Shown: piece after piece, positions 10,431-19,241 of the stretch
Numbering within the stretch: position 1 is the stretch's first letter
Layout of the letters: each line of letters starts with the position of its first letter
NCBI GenBank assembly: GCA_039028975.1
Contig: JBCCHB010000035.1
Span: 1-64,000, forward strand
Direction: 5' to 3'
DNA: 64,000 nucleotides
From: JAHBNG01 sp039028975
GTDB lineage: Bacteria > Chloroflexota > Anaerolineae > Caldilineales > Caldilineaceae
Made by a program: the position numbers and the translations under genes
Notes under the pieces: model-generated
The model's database searches: none
Told to the model about the DNA's origin: nothing
The model's input: the letters and a program-made list of their open reading frames with translations, nothing else

Positions 10431-10476
10431 AATATTCTCCCATCGAGTCAAATTATGAATTCAATTAATTCACTCA

Positions 10477-10506
10477 ATTATACCATACTAATTTAACCCA
10501 TCTCAA
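10477..10506 (-). promoter_or_regulatory. Sigma70-type promoter for the 9777-10430 gene
   Basis: Read on the - strand: TTGAGA (10506-10501), an 18-bp spacer, then a perfect TATAAT (10482-10477). The predicted transcript starts near 10470, about 40 nt before ATG 10430. It is the cleanest promoter I see in the window. On the + strand, TATACT at 10543-10548 could be a -10 for gene B, but it has no good -35. Confidence 0.65.
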
Positions 10507-10573
10507 TGAAAACGCGTACAGTGCCAGCTGTACCACAACAGGTATACTATTAACAATAGTTCAGGAGTTTCAC

Positions 10574-13500
10574 ATGTATCAAAAACTATTCCACGGGATC
10601 GGCAGACATATCCGCGCCCTCATCAATGCCCTTGTGATCGCCGTACTCCTCGCTGGCCTCATTCCACCGCCCAGCCTTCCCCACCTTGCATGGACAATCG
10701 CTCCCGTGCCACTCGAACCGTTCGCTGATTTTGTGAGCGAAGCATTAGCGGCAGAGTTGCCAAGGCCAGTCACAGCCTTGGCCGCCGATGTCACGCTCCC
10801 CTATGCCGAGAACTTTGACGGCGCAACACCTGGAAACCCAGGCACGCTACCGGCTAATTGGGTCAACGTTGTTGGCGATGGTTTCGACGAGTGTAGCAGC
10901 AGTTTGTTGTGCTACGATTGGATCGTGCAGACAGGGGCAACGCCATCTACAAGCCCGATTGGCCCGGACAGCGATCATACGACAGGCGGTGGCAACTACC
11001 TCTATATAGAAGATTCGGGCAACAAAAATGGCTCTACCTATCTCATCAGCCCCTCCTTTGATCTGTCTGGGACAACGGCCCCCCAGGTCGACTTCTGGTT
11101 GCACAATTATACCGTGCCTTCTGCAGTCAACTCAGCTTGTCAACCCGGAGCGGGCACGCTCGACATCGACATACTAGACACAAGCAATACGGTGATTATG
11201 ACTGCACTGGCTGAATTTGGGGAGAATGGTGATGCAAATTGGCAGCAGAAAACTGTCAGTCTTGCCCCCGTCATGGACCAAGGCGAAGTGAAGATACGGT
11301 TCACGCTACACAACGGGGCCTCAAACGGCTGTAATGATGTGGCAATTGACGATGTTACCATCCAGGATACCGCCCTGACCACCAACCAGATTTCGGGCAC
11401 AGTCTTTGACGAACTGGCATTGAACGGTATCTATCAAGAAGGTAGTGAAGCTGGTTTGGCTGGCGTTACGGTAACCGCGTACGATGCTAGTGGCAGCGTC
11501 GTCGGGACACCAACAACCAGCGGTGTCGATGGTAGCTATGCCCTTAACGTGCCCGACGGCACGGCCGTGCGCGTTGAATTTACCGATTTGCCAGGCGGAT
11601 ACGCACCGACCGTTGCTGGGGACACGACTGTGCAATTTGTAACGTCACCTCTGGAAGGCGTCGATCTAGGGCTGGTCGATACAGCCGTCAGTTGCCTCAA
11701 TTCCCGTCTGGCAACGAGTTGTTACATCAATGGTACGGCAGCCAACAGTACCTTTAATAGTGATGCGCTTGTATCCTGGGGCTACGGCTGGAGTGAACGC
11801 GCTCCAAGGCCCGATCACCTAGCCCAACAGGACGATATTGGCAGCACCTGGGGGCTAGCCCATAGTTCAAGGCACGCAACCATCTATACCGGCTCTTTTT
11901 TGAAACGCCATGTGGGTCTGCTCGACAACGACAACGATAACTTAGGCGATTTGGGCATTATCTATGCCACAGATGTAGCCGATAATTGGGGGGGAGGAAC
12001 GGGGTCAAGTGTCTGGATCGATCTGGCCGCGCAGGGAATCCAAGTTGGTGCCATTGCCGACGATGCGGGCCGTGGTCTGCCCATGGACCCAACCCAACCG
12101 AGCAACGATCCAGAGGCTTTCTTCATGGTGGGCCGCGTAGGGCTAGGGGATGTCGAAATTAGCGACACCGAAGATACGCTGTGGGCCAGCAATTTGAACG
12201 TTCAGTCCATCCACAGCATCGCCATTAACGCGGACGGCAGTGCAGGAGCTGTCAATAGCTTTGATGTCCCTGCTGATCAATGCGAAACCCTGAACAGCCT
12301 TTACGTCAACAGTGGCACAGCCGCTGGCGCGCTCAACAGTGCCTGGGGTGGCGATGGTTACTATCTCGCCGGAACAACGTTTGCCAATGCCGGTCAGCCG
12401 CAGCCCTATGATACGGGTCGCTTCGCCACCACAGTGGAATACTTTATTCCACTCCCGCCTGGTGATTATGTGGTTACCACTCACCACCGCGCGGGCACGG
12501 GCGTTAACATGGATGTCATCATTGATGGCACCACAACGGCAGTGACCGTGCCGGGTGCCACTAACCACTCAGAGACCTTCAACGTGACGGTAACGGATGG
12601 GCTGCTCGACATCGACTTTGTCCGTACAGGCGGCGCTAATGCCAATGCCTACGTCAACGGCATCGAGATTGTGCCCCAGAATGGCCAGACCATTAGCGAT
12701 GTGCGCCCCTTTGGCCTCAGCTATCACAACGGCGATCTCTATGTTGGCACCGTCTGTACAGCCGAATATTCACAAAATACGGCTGACCTTAAGGCCCAAG
12801 TCTATCGATTTGATGACGATGCTGGGCAGTTTATCGACGTGCTAGGCAGTGACGCTGATCCGCTAACACCCATTGTTCAATTCGATCTGGATTACTCCCG
12901 CAACTACGCTTACTATGACTGTGCAGCGGCCACTAGTGCCTATTGGATCCCTTGGGAGACCGTGTTGGGGCCGAATCGCTGTTTTCCTACCGCCCCTGTA
13001 GGTCTACGCACTGCGCCGCAGCCTGCGGTAAGTGATATTGAGTTTCAGCCTGATGGAACCCTAGTTGTCTCCTTGCTCGATCGCAATGGCCATGTACTGG
13101 GCTACAAGAACTATGGCCCAACTGGCACAAGCCCGACCATGGAGGGCATTGCTACGGGCGATATCTTGCGGGCCACAAACAACAACGATGGTACCTATAC
13201 GATTGAGTCAGGGGCCACCGATGCAGATCCAAACAGCGAGTTCTTCACTGGCGAATCTATGCAGGCTGGCCTCTTTGGTACGTTAACAACCTATCACCAT
13301 GAGATCGTCATTGGCGGTATGGCCCTACTGTCAGGGTCAGATGAAGTGGTCATGACGGCTATGGACCCGCGTAATGCAGACCTTGGGGAAAATCTAAGTG
13401 GCTATCTCAATTCCGGTGGTGCAATTTACCTGAGTACGGTCGACGGCACCAGGACCCAGGAAGGCTATAATCTCTTCACTCTAACTGATTCAGCCCAGTT

Positions 13501-16500
13501 TGGGACCTCTGGCAAGGCAGCTGGTTTAGGTGACCTGGAACTGCTCTGTACCTATCGTCCATTGGAGATCGGCAACCGTATCTGGTGGGATCCCAATGAG
13601 AATGGCGTTCAGGATCCTGGTGAAGCCGTCATTCCCAATGTGCAGCTTGAGCTATGGCTAGTCGACGAAAACGATACCTTGAACGACGGCGATGCGCTCG
13701 ATACAAACAATGCAACCCTTGCGGCCACGACCATGACCGACAGCCAGGGGCGCTACTACTTCAGCTACGAAGGTGACGCCACCAAAGACAATGCCAATGG
13801 CTATGCCGACCAAGTCTGGCAGAATGGCGAAACCGAAGTGCGCGCCAACCGCACCTACCAAGTTCGTATTCCCAACTACACCACAGCTAGCTCAGCCAAC
13901 GAAACAGCTATCCTTGCGGCCAATGGCGGTGAGAGCTTTGCCCTGACTCAAAAGGGAAACGGCGGCGCGAGCAACGGCGAACTACGCGACTCCAACGCCT
14001 ACGATAATCCAGGCAGCGCGGCAGCCGTTGTTAATACTGGCGATCTAGGACAGAACAATCATACCTTTGACTTTGGCTTTGCACCCGCTAATACGCAGAT
14101 AGAGATAGCCAAATGGGTCAACACGCCTCCCACGGTCACAGTCGGCTCTCAGATCAGTTTCACGATTCGCATCACCAATACGGGGACTAGCATCATCACA
14201 TCTCTGCCGCTGACCGACACCTATGACACCAACTATCTGACTTACGCTCCGGTGGCCGATGCATCTGGCCCCAATCCGGCCAGCAGCGCCGATAATGACG
14301 GTGCCATCGAATGGACCAACGTCATCGACTTTGATGGGGATAATCAGCTGATCCCCAACGAGACCCTAGATATTATTGTTGTCTTTACCGCTAGGGCCGA
14401 GACCACCACCCTACCTGGCGGCATAGAATGTGAATCGGCTGGCCACACCTACAATATCGCAGAAGCGCTGGGGCTCGAATCGTGTGTCGAAGTCCCCCTC
14501 GACCCGCCAGAAGCCAAATCAACCATCGGCGACTGGATCTGGCACGACATCAACAACAATGGCGTCAAAGATACCGACGAGCCGGGCATCAATGGCGTGG
14601 TGGTCAACCTCTATCAGGACGGTGCCAACGGCGGCACGCTCGACGGCATCCCTGAAGCCAGCGAGCTAATCAGCACGACCACCACGGCCGACGACATTGG
14701 CGGCTTGGGTGACGATACAAGCGGTACCAATGGTGCTGGCTTCTATCGCTTCGAAGTGGTTGCCCTCCAGAATGATGTCTACCTAGTCGAAGTCGACGCC
14801 AGCAACTTCAACGCGGGCGGCGCGTTAGAAGGCTTCACCTATAGCGGCAACCAGGGTGGTCTGCCCTACGCAGGGACCCATCCGCGTGCCGTACTCGTTT
14901 CCGGTCAGCCGCCGATTACTGAGCAGAATGTGGATTTTGGTTTCTTCTGCCGCTTTGATCTGGCGCTGGTCAAGACGCTGGCGGCCGGTCAATCGGCTAC
15001 TATCGCGCCGGGGGATGACGTACGCTTCACCGTGACCATCTACAACCAGGGCGTGGTTACCGCCACCAACGTGACCGTGGCCGACTATATACCGACAGAC
15101 TTTAGCCTCAGCGGAGCCAACGCGGTCACTTGGAATGGTGGATCATCTGGGACGGTCACAACAACGTTGGCGGCCACGTTGACGCCCAGCGGCACGGTTA
15201 ACGCATCGACCACGGTCGATATTGTACTGACCGCGGGGGCAAGCACCAGCGGCACCTATACCAACACAGCCGAGATTGCCAGCTACAGCTCGACAGTTAC
15301 CGACGGCGCGGGCAACGACTTACCCGATGCGGACTCAGATCCCGATACCAACAACAGTGAAGACCCGGTTAAGGATGATGTCATCGATGAAGATGGCAAG
15401 AACAACGCCACCGACGATGAGGATGACCACGACCCGGCCAGCGTCACCGTCTCTACGACGCCGATTTACGACCTAGCCCTTATCAAGACGGTAGATGCCC
15501 AATCCGACACGCCGCTGGCAGTGGGCAGCACCGTCACCTTCACCATCCAGGTGATGAATCAAGGTACGGCAACAGCCACCAATCCCGAGATTGTGGATTA
15601 CGTGCCTACAGGATTAACTGTGGCCGACGCCAACTGGTCCAACGATGGTATGACGGGGCCAGTCAACGCCACGCGGACGCTCAACGGCACAATCGCATCG
15701 GGGACATTCACCACCACTCAAATCGTGATGACTGTGGCCAGCATCCCCGCCAGCCGCACCATCACCAATACAGCTGAGATTGCCGTGGACGATGGCGATG
15801 ACGTCGACTCGACGCCAGATAGCACCGACGGCGACACGGTGGTGGACAACGCCACCCAGGACGATGCTACCAACAACGTGGACAATGACAATGACACGAT
15901 TGTGGATGAGGACGATCACGACATTGCGCCCGTCTATCTCTGTGATGATACGACAGGCGACTTGGGCGGTACGGTCTGGCGCGACTACAACAGTAACGGT
16001 AGCCAAGATGGCAGCGAACCCGATTTCAGCAATGCCACTGTCACCGCCTATGGTAATGATGATACTACGGGCGTGACCGTGCCAGTTAATCCCGATGGGA
16101 CCTACACGTTCCCCGACCTCTTCGACACCAATACGCATATTCGCCTGGAATTCGATGGCTTGCCCGATTGGATGCAGCCTAGCTTCCATGGTGGTACACC
16201 AGGCTCGGCAGTCATGACCCAACGTCATGACGCCGCTACATGTGAAGCAGATTTGGCGGTGAATAATCCGGCAGATTATTGTGGCAATAATCCAGACCTG
16301 GCCACAACCTGTTTCATCAACGGGGATCCCGATCCGACCCAAGGCACAGTACGCAATCTTGATGCGGTGGTGACCTTCCCCTATAGTTCAAGTGGCGACA
16401 CCACACCGCCCAATCACGTCTCCTTGGTAGGGCAGGTCGGTGCCGTCTGGGGAGCCGCCCATCACCGACCCACCAATGCTATTCTGGTAGCAGCGATTAT

Positions 16501-19003
16501 GCGGCGTCATTCCGGATTTGGGCCACTAGGGACTGGGGGCATCTATCAAATCGACCCCACCGATACAACACCTGCCCTCACCGAAAATCAAAATTGGTTC
16601 GACTTGACTACCTTGGGTATTACCACGGGTGCAGATGTCCACACAGGGTTACCCCTCGACCCAACGGTGGAAAACCAAGATCCAGCTGCCTTTGAGGCGG
16701 TTGGCAAAAGTGCGTTGGGAGATATCGACTTCTCTGAAGACTTTGAAACGCTCTATGTGATGAATTTGGCCGACCAGACGCTGCTCGCCTTTGACGTGGG
16801 GCAAAATTTGGCTGTGCCGACCGCCATCGCATTTCAGTTAAATCTGGATCCCAATGACGCCGGAAATGCCTATGCTGCGGGTCAAGTACCGACCTGTACT
16901 GGCGGGGAATTCCGACCTTGGGCTATCGAAGTGCAAGATGGGAGAGTCTATGTGGGTGGCGTCTGCTCCGCAGAGAATTACGATTATGCCAGTCTCGCTG
17001 CTTCTGGTAACGCGTTTGACTATCCTGGCGATGCTGTTTTAGATGCCTATGTCTTTGAATTTAACCCCAGTGACGCAGCGCCCCAACTCGTTCAGGTAGC
17101 ACAGATTGACTTGAATTACGCTCGTGAAGCGAGACCAGCCAGAGACGTCAATGCTGAAAACGCCCGCTGGCATCCTTGGGTCGACGATTATACGGCTGCG
17201 GTGCGCGATGCCTATGGTAACTATAGTAGCCAGGTATTTGCTCAGCCCATGCTGACCGATCTGGCGTTTGATACGGATGGCTCGCTGATTTTGGGGCTGG
17301 CCGACCGATTTGGGTATCAGATGGGGTCTTTGAACTATGCCCCAGACGGCAATGTCGCCGTTTCAGGCATTTCGGCGGGGGATATCATCCGGCTCTGTCG
17401 AATTGGGGGTGTTTACCTGATGGAGAATGGCACCACTTGTACCACCGCCACTGGCGCAAACAATGGTCAAGGTGCCAGCAATAGCGAGTATTACTGGTCT
17501 GACACGATAGATCTCGTCGGGGGGCCATTTCCACCTACCCAATCAACCGGTCACCATGAGGAGATTACGCTTGGTGGGCTATCAATAATTCTTGGTTCAG
17601 GGGAGCTTGTCAGTACGGCTTTCGACCCATTACCAACGTTACGGACGGGTGGTGTACGCTGGTTTGACAACATGTCAGGGGATACGTTACGCGGCTATCA
17701 GGTTTATGAACAGAACGCCGTGGGCGATCCATCTACCTTTGGCAAAGCTGCGGGTCTCGGTGATCTGGAATTGATCTGCCAAGCTGCCCCCCTAGAAATC
17801 GGCAACTACGTCTGGCTGGACGCGGACGGCGATGGCGTGCAGGATCCCTGCGAAGAACCCATCCCCGGCGTGCAGGTCTCGCTTTACAACATCACAGGCA
17901 CGCTGGTTGCGCAGACCACCACCGATGCCAACGGCGAATACTACTTCAGCGACAGCAGCGTCGGCAACCAAACGTGGTCCGTCGGCACCAGCCTGACGCC
18001 CAGCACTACCTACGAGATTCAGATCGACCTCAACCAGACCGTTACCGTCTCTGGCACCCAATATCTGCTCAGCGACTTGACACCATCGCCCATTCAAGGC
18101 GCAGCAGGCAGCCAAGCCTTCAACGACGAGCACGACTCGGATGGCGTCCTCAACGGCGGTGTAGTCGAGACGACCGCGGTCACGGGCGCAGCGGGCCACA
18201 ACGATCACTCGTTTGATTTTGGCTTTGTGCCTGCAGGCACGCCAACGATTGCCGTAGACAAACAGTTCAATGGCGTGGGCGTTTACCGCGTGAACGAGAC
18301 CATCTCCTTCACCATCCGCATCACCAACACGGGCGATGTGGTCATCGACACCCTGCCCCTAGAAGACCGCTTCAGCCGTGCCTTCCTTACCTTCCAGGGT
18401 GCCAGCCCCACCGAGACCAGCGCAGGCGGTGGCATTATTACCTGGGCCGATCTGCTGGACGGCGACAATGATGGATTAGCCGTTGGCGAGTCTGTCGCTG
18501 TGGATGTCTTCTTCCGCACAGAGGCGGATACGTCGCAGCTATCGGCTGTGGCACCCTGTTCTAGTGCTGGTCACACGCCCAATCTGGCGCGGTCAGTGGG
18601 GGCCACATCGAGCGCAGGTACGGTGGTCGAGGATGCCGATGATACAAGCTGCGACCACGTGCAGATTCTCAACCCCACGGCTGTTCAACTGGCCGAACGC
18701 AGCATGAGCCAGACGCCCGATGGCGTGCGCGTCCAATGGTCTACGGTGAGTGAGAGCGACATCGTCGGCTTCCACATCTGGCAGTCAAATGGCGTGGTGG
18801 CGGAGTTGCGTAGTGGCGACATGATTGGGGCCACCAGCGCTGGTCAGTCAACGGGGGCCAGCTATCAGTGGCTGGATACTGGGGCAACCCTCAGTCGCGG
18901 CGATGCCTACGTGCTGGAGATTGTGAAGAGCGACGGCACGACTCAACGGGTCATTCTCGGCGTTATGAATATAGTCGATCTCTTCTTGCCCGTGGCGAAA
19001 TAA
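10574..19003 (+). CDS. Giant surface protein B (MAM-like head, two modules)
   Basis: Predicted exported protein of 2809 aa. AGGAG at 10563-10567, 6 nt before ATG 10574, sets the start. The hydrophobic segment LINALVIAVLLAGLIPPP is the same signal-like stretch as in A. Then come a MAM/concanavalin-like domain (about 75-268, from YAENFDG to CNDVAIDDVTI), SdrD_B (271-372), and module 1 (373-992) with a malectin-like domain inserted (about 571-706). Next are SdrD_B, DUF11 (1174-1314), SdrD_B, two DUF11 domains with Asp-rich linkers ending EDDHD, SdrD_B (1794-1899), module 2 (1902-2402), SdrD_B, DUF11 (2555-2697), the C-terminal domain, and the tail LFLPVAK. From module 1 onward the architecture is the same as gene D. 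MAM and malectin folds usually bind protein or sugar, so adhesion is the likely job. Its last 56 nt before the stop are identical to gene C. Confidence 0.95.
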   Translation: MYQKLFHGIGRHIRALINALVIAVLLAGLIPPPSLPHLAWTIAPVPLEPFADFVSEALAAELPRPVTALAADVTLPYAENFDGATPGNPGTLPANWVNVVGDGFDECSSSLLCYDWIVQTGATPSTSPIGPDSDHTTGGGNYLYIEDSGNKNGSTYLISPSFDLSGTTAPQVDFWLHNYTVPSAVNSACQPGAGTLDIDILDTSNTVIMTALAEFGENGDANWQQKTVSLAPVMDQGEVKIRFTLHNGASNGCNDVAIDDVTIQDTALTTNQISGTVFDELALNGIYQEGSEAGLAGVTVTAYDASGSVVGTPTTSGVDGSYALNVPDGTAVRVEFTDLPGGYAPTVAGDTTVQFVTSPLEGVDLGLVDTAVSCLNSRLATSCYINGTAANSTFNSDALVSWGYGWSERAPRPDHLAQQDDIGSTWGLAHSSRHATIYTGSFLKRHVGLLDNDNDNLGDLGIIYATDVADNWGGGTGSSVWIDLAAQGIQVGAIADDAGRGLPMDPTQPSNDPEAFFMVGRVGLGDVEISDTEDTLWASNLNVQSIHSIAINADGSAGAVNSFDVPADQCETLNSLYVNSGTAAGALNSAWGGDGYYLAGTTFANAGQPQPYDTGRFATTVEYFIPLPPGDYVVTTHHRAGTGVNMDVIIDGTTTAVTVPGATNHSETFNVTVTDGLLDIDFVRTGGANANAYVNGIEIVPQNGQTISDVRPFGLSYHNGDLYVGTVCTAEYSQNTADLKAQVYRFDDDAGQFIDVLGSDADPLTPIVQFDLDYSRNYAYYDCAAATSAYWIPWETVLGPNRCFPTAPVGLRTAPQPAVSDIEFQPDGTLVVSLLDRNGHVLGYKNYGPTGTSPTMEGIATGDILRATNNNDGTYTIESGATDADPNSEFFTGESMQAGLFGTLTTYHHEIVIGGMALLSGSDEVVMTAMDPRNADLGENLSGYLNSGGAIYLSTVDGTRTQEGYNLFTLTDSAQFGTSGKAAGLGDLELLCTYRPLEIGNRIWWDPNENGVQDPGEAVIPNVQLELWLVDENDTLNDGDALDTNNATLAATTMTDSQGRYYFSYEGDATKDNANGYADQVWQNGETEVRANRTYQVRIPNYTTASSANETAILAANGGESFALTQKGNGGASNGELRDSNAYDNPGSAAAVVNTGDLGQNNHTFDFGFAPANTQIEIAKWVNTPPTVTVGSQISFTIRITNTGTSIITSLPLTDTYDTNYLTYAPVADASGPNPASSADNDGAIEWTNVIDFDGDNQLIPNETLDIIVVFTARAETTTLPGGIECESAGHTYNIAEALGLESCVEVPLDPPEAKSTIGDWIWHDINNNGVKDTDEPGINGVVVNLYQDGANGGTLDGIPEASELISTTTTADDIGGLGDDTSGTNGAGFYRFEVVALQNDVYLVEVDASNFNAGGALEGFTYSGNQGGLPYAGTHPRAVLVSGQPPITEQNVDFGFFCRFDLALVKTLAAGQSATIAPGDDVRFTVTIYNQGVVTATNVTVADYIPTDFSLSGANAVTWNGGSSGTVTTTLAATLTPSGTVNASTTVDIVLTAGASTSGTYTNTAEIASYSSTVTDGAGNDLPDADSDPDTNNSEDPVKDDVIDEDGKNNATDDEDDHDPASVTVSTTPIYDLALIKTVDAQSDTPLAVGSTVTFTIQVMNQGTATATNPEIVDYVPTGLTVADANWSNDGMTGPVNATRTLNGTIASGTFTTTQIVMTVASIPASRTITNTAEIAVDDGDDVDSTPDSTDGDTVVDNATQDDATNNVDNDNDTIVDEDDHDIAPVYLCDDTTGDLGGTVWRDYNSNGSQDGSEPDFSNATVTAYGNDDTTGVTVPVNPDGTYTFPDLFDTNTHIRLEFDGLPDWMQPSFHGGTPGSAVMTQRHDAATCEADLAVNNPADYCGNNPDLATTCFINGDPDPTQGTVRNLDAVVTFPYSSSGDTTPPNHVSLVGQVGAVWGAAHHRPTNAILVAAIMRRHSGFGPLGTGGIYQIDPTDTTPALTENQNWFDLTTLGITTGADVHTGLPLDPTVENQDPAAFEAVGKSALGDIDFSEDFETLYVMNLADQTLLAFDVGQNLAVPTAIAFQLNLDPNDAGNAYAAGQVPTCTGGEFRPWAIEVQDGRVYVGGVCSAENYDYASLAASGNAFDYPGDAVLDAYVFEFNPSDAAPQLVQVAQIDLNYAREARPARDVNAENARWHPWVDDYTAAVRDAYGNYSSQVFAQPMLTDLAFDTDGSLILGLADRFGYQMGSLNYAPDGNVAVSGISAGDIIRLCRIGGVYLMENGTTCTTATGANNGQGASNSEYYWSDTIDLVGGPFPPTQSTGHHEEITLGGLSIILGSGELVSTAFDPLPTLRTGGVRWFDNMSGDTLRGYQVYEQNAVGDPSTFGKAAGLGDLELICQAAPLEIGNYVWLDADGDGVQDPCEEPIPGVQVSLYNITGTLVAQTTTDANGEYYFSDSSVGNQTWSVGTSLTPSTTYEIQIDLNQTVTVSGTQYLLSDLTPSPIQGAAGSQAFNDEHDSDGVLNGGVVETTAVTGAAGHNDHSFDFGFVPAGTPTIAVDKQFNGVGVYRVNETISFTIRITNTGDVVIDTLPLEDRFSRAFLTFQGASPTETSAGGGIITWADLLDGDNDGLAVGESVAVDVFFRTEADTSQLSAVAPCSSAGHTPNLARSVGATSSAGTVVEDADDTSCDHVQILNPTAVQLAERSMSQTPDGVRVQWSTVSESDIVGFHIWQSNGVVAELRSGDMIGATSAGQSTGASYQWLDTGATLSRGDAYVLEIVKSDGTTQRVILGVMNIVDLFLPVAK
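18044..18147 (+). repeat. 104-nt tract identical to gene D
   Basis: These 104 bases in the last SdrD_B-like domain of gene B are identical base for base to 37330-37433 in gene D. Just outside the tract, synonymous differences are frequent (GTTACC versus GTGACC on the left, GTCCTC versus GTTCTC on the right). A perfect tract with sharp edges suggests gene conversion or recent recombination rather than selection on the protein. Confidence 0.85.
18947..19002 (+). repeat. 56-nt 3' end identical to gene C
   Basis: The last 56 nt of gene B, from CGGGTCATTC through the first two bases of the stop codon, are identical to 27960-28015 at the end of gene C. They encode RVILGVMNIVDLFLPVAK. Identity ends within the stop codon (TAA versus TAG). 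The preceding codons differ, so this too looks like a conversion tract. Confidence 0.85.
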
Positions 19004-19019
19004 GTTGGTTATTGGCAGT

Positions 19020-19069
19020 TGGCGGCTGGTTATTGGTTACTAGCAGCTAGCTGCCGGCCACTAGCCGCC
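19020..19069. terminator. Hairpin after gene B
   Basis: GGCGGCTGGT at 19021-19030 pairs with ACTAGCCGCC at 19060-19069 (one G-U). Further self-complementary GC-rich sequence lies in the loop (CTAGCAGCTAGCTGCCGG). It lies 17 bp after the gene B stop and overlaps the 3' end of the nuclease stub. There is no U-run, so termination is a guess from its position. Confidence 0.4.
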
Positions 19070-19180
19070 AATCATCCACCGTCTTCTGTTCGCTGCTGAA
19101 GTTAATCCCCAGCAGGGCTTTGGGGCGTGGATCAGCGGTGTACTTGTCGGTGTAGCTTTGGTCTTGGATTTGCTTGATTC
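19047..19180 (-). pseudogene. 3' stub of an AAA-ATPase-like/PDDEXK gene
   Basis: Read on the - strand, this stretch encodes KQIQDQSYTDKYTADPRP followed by KALLGINFSSEQKTVDDW, then a few residues and a TAG stop at 19047-19049. It matches the C-terminus of the intact protein at 28089-29630 (KQIQDKGYADKYTADLRP, then RVLLGINFSSEQKTVDDW) in about 31 of 36 positions. Homology ends near 19180, so roughly the last 40 codons remain and the P-loop and most of the nuclease core are gone. It sits in the same convergent position after gene B as the intact gene has after gene C. The pair of surface gene plus nuclease-like gene was probably duplicated as a unit, and this copy then decayed. Confidence 0.88.
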
Positions 19181-19241
19181 GCTGCCCACTGGCACACGAT
19201 CGACCAGCAACGATTCACAAAACTTAATTCAGGAGTAATGT

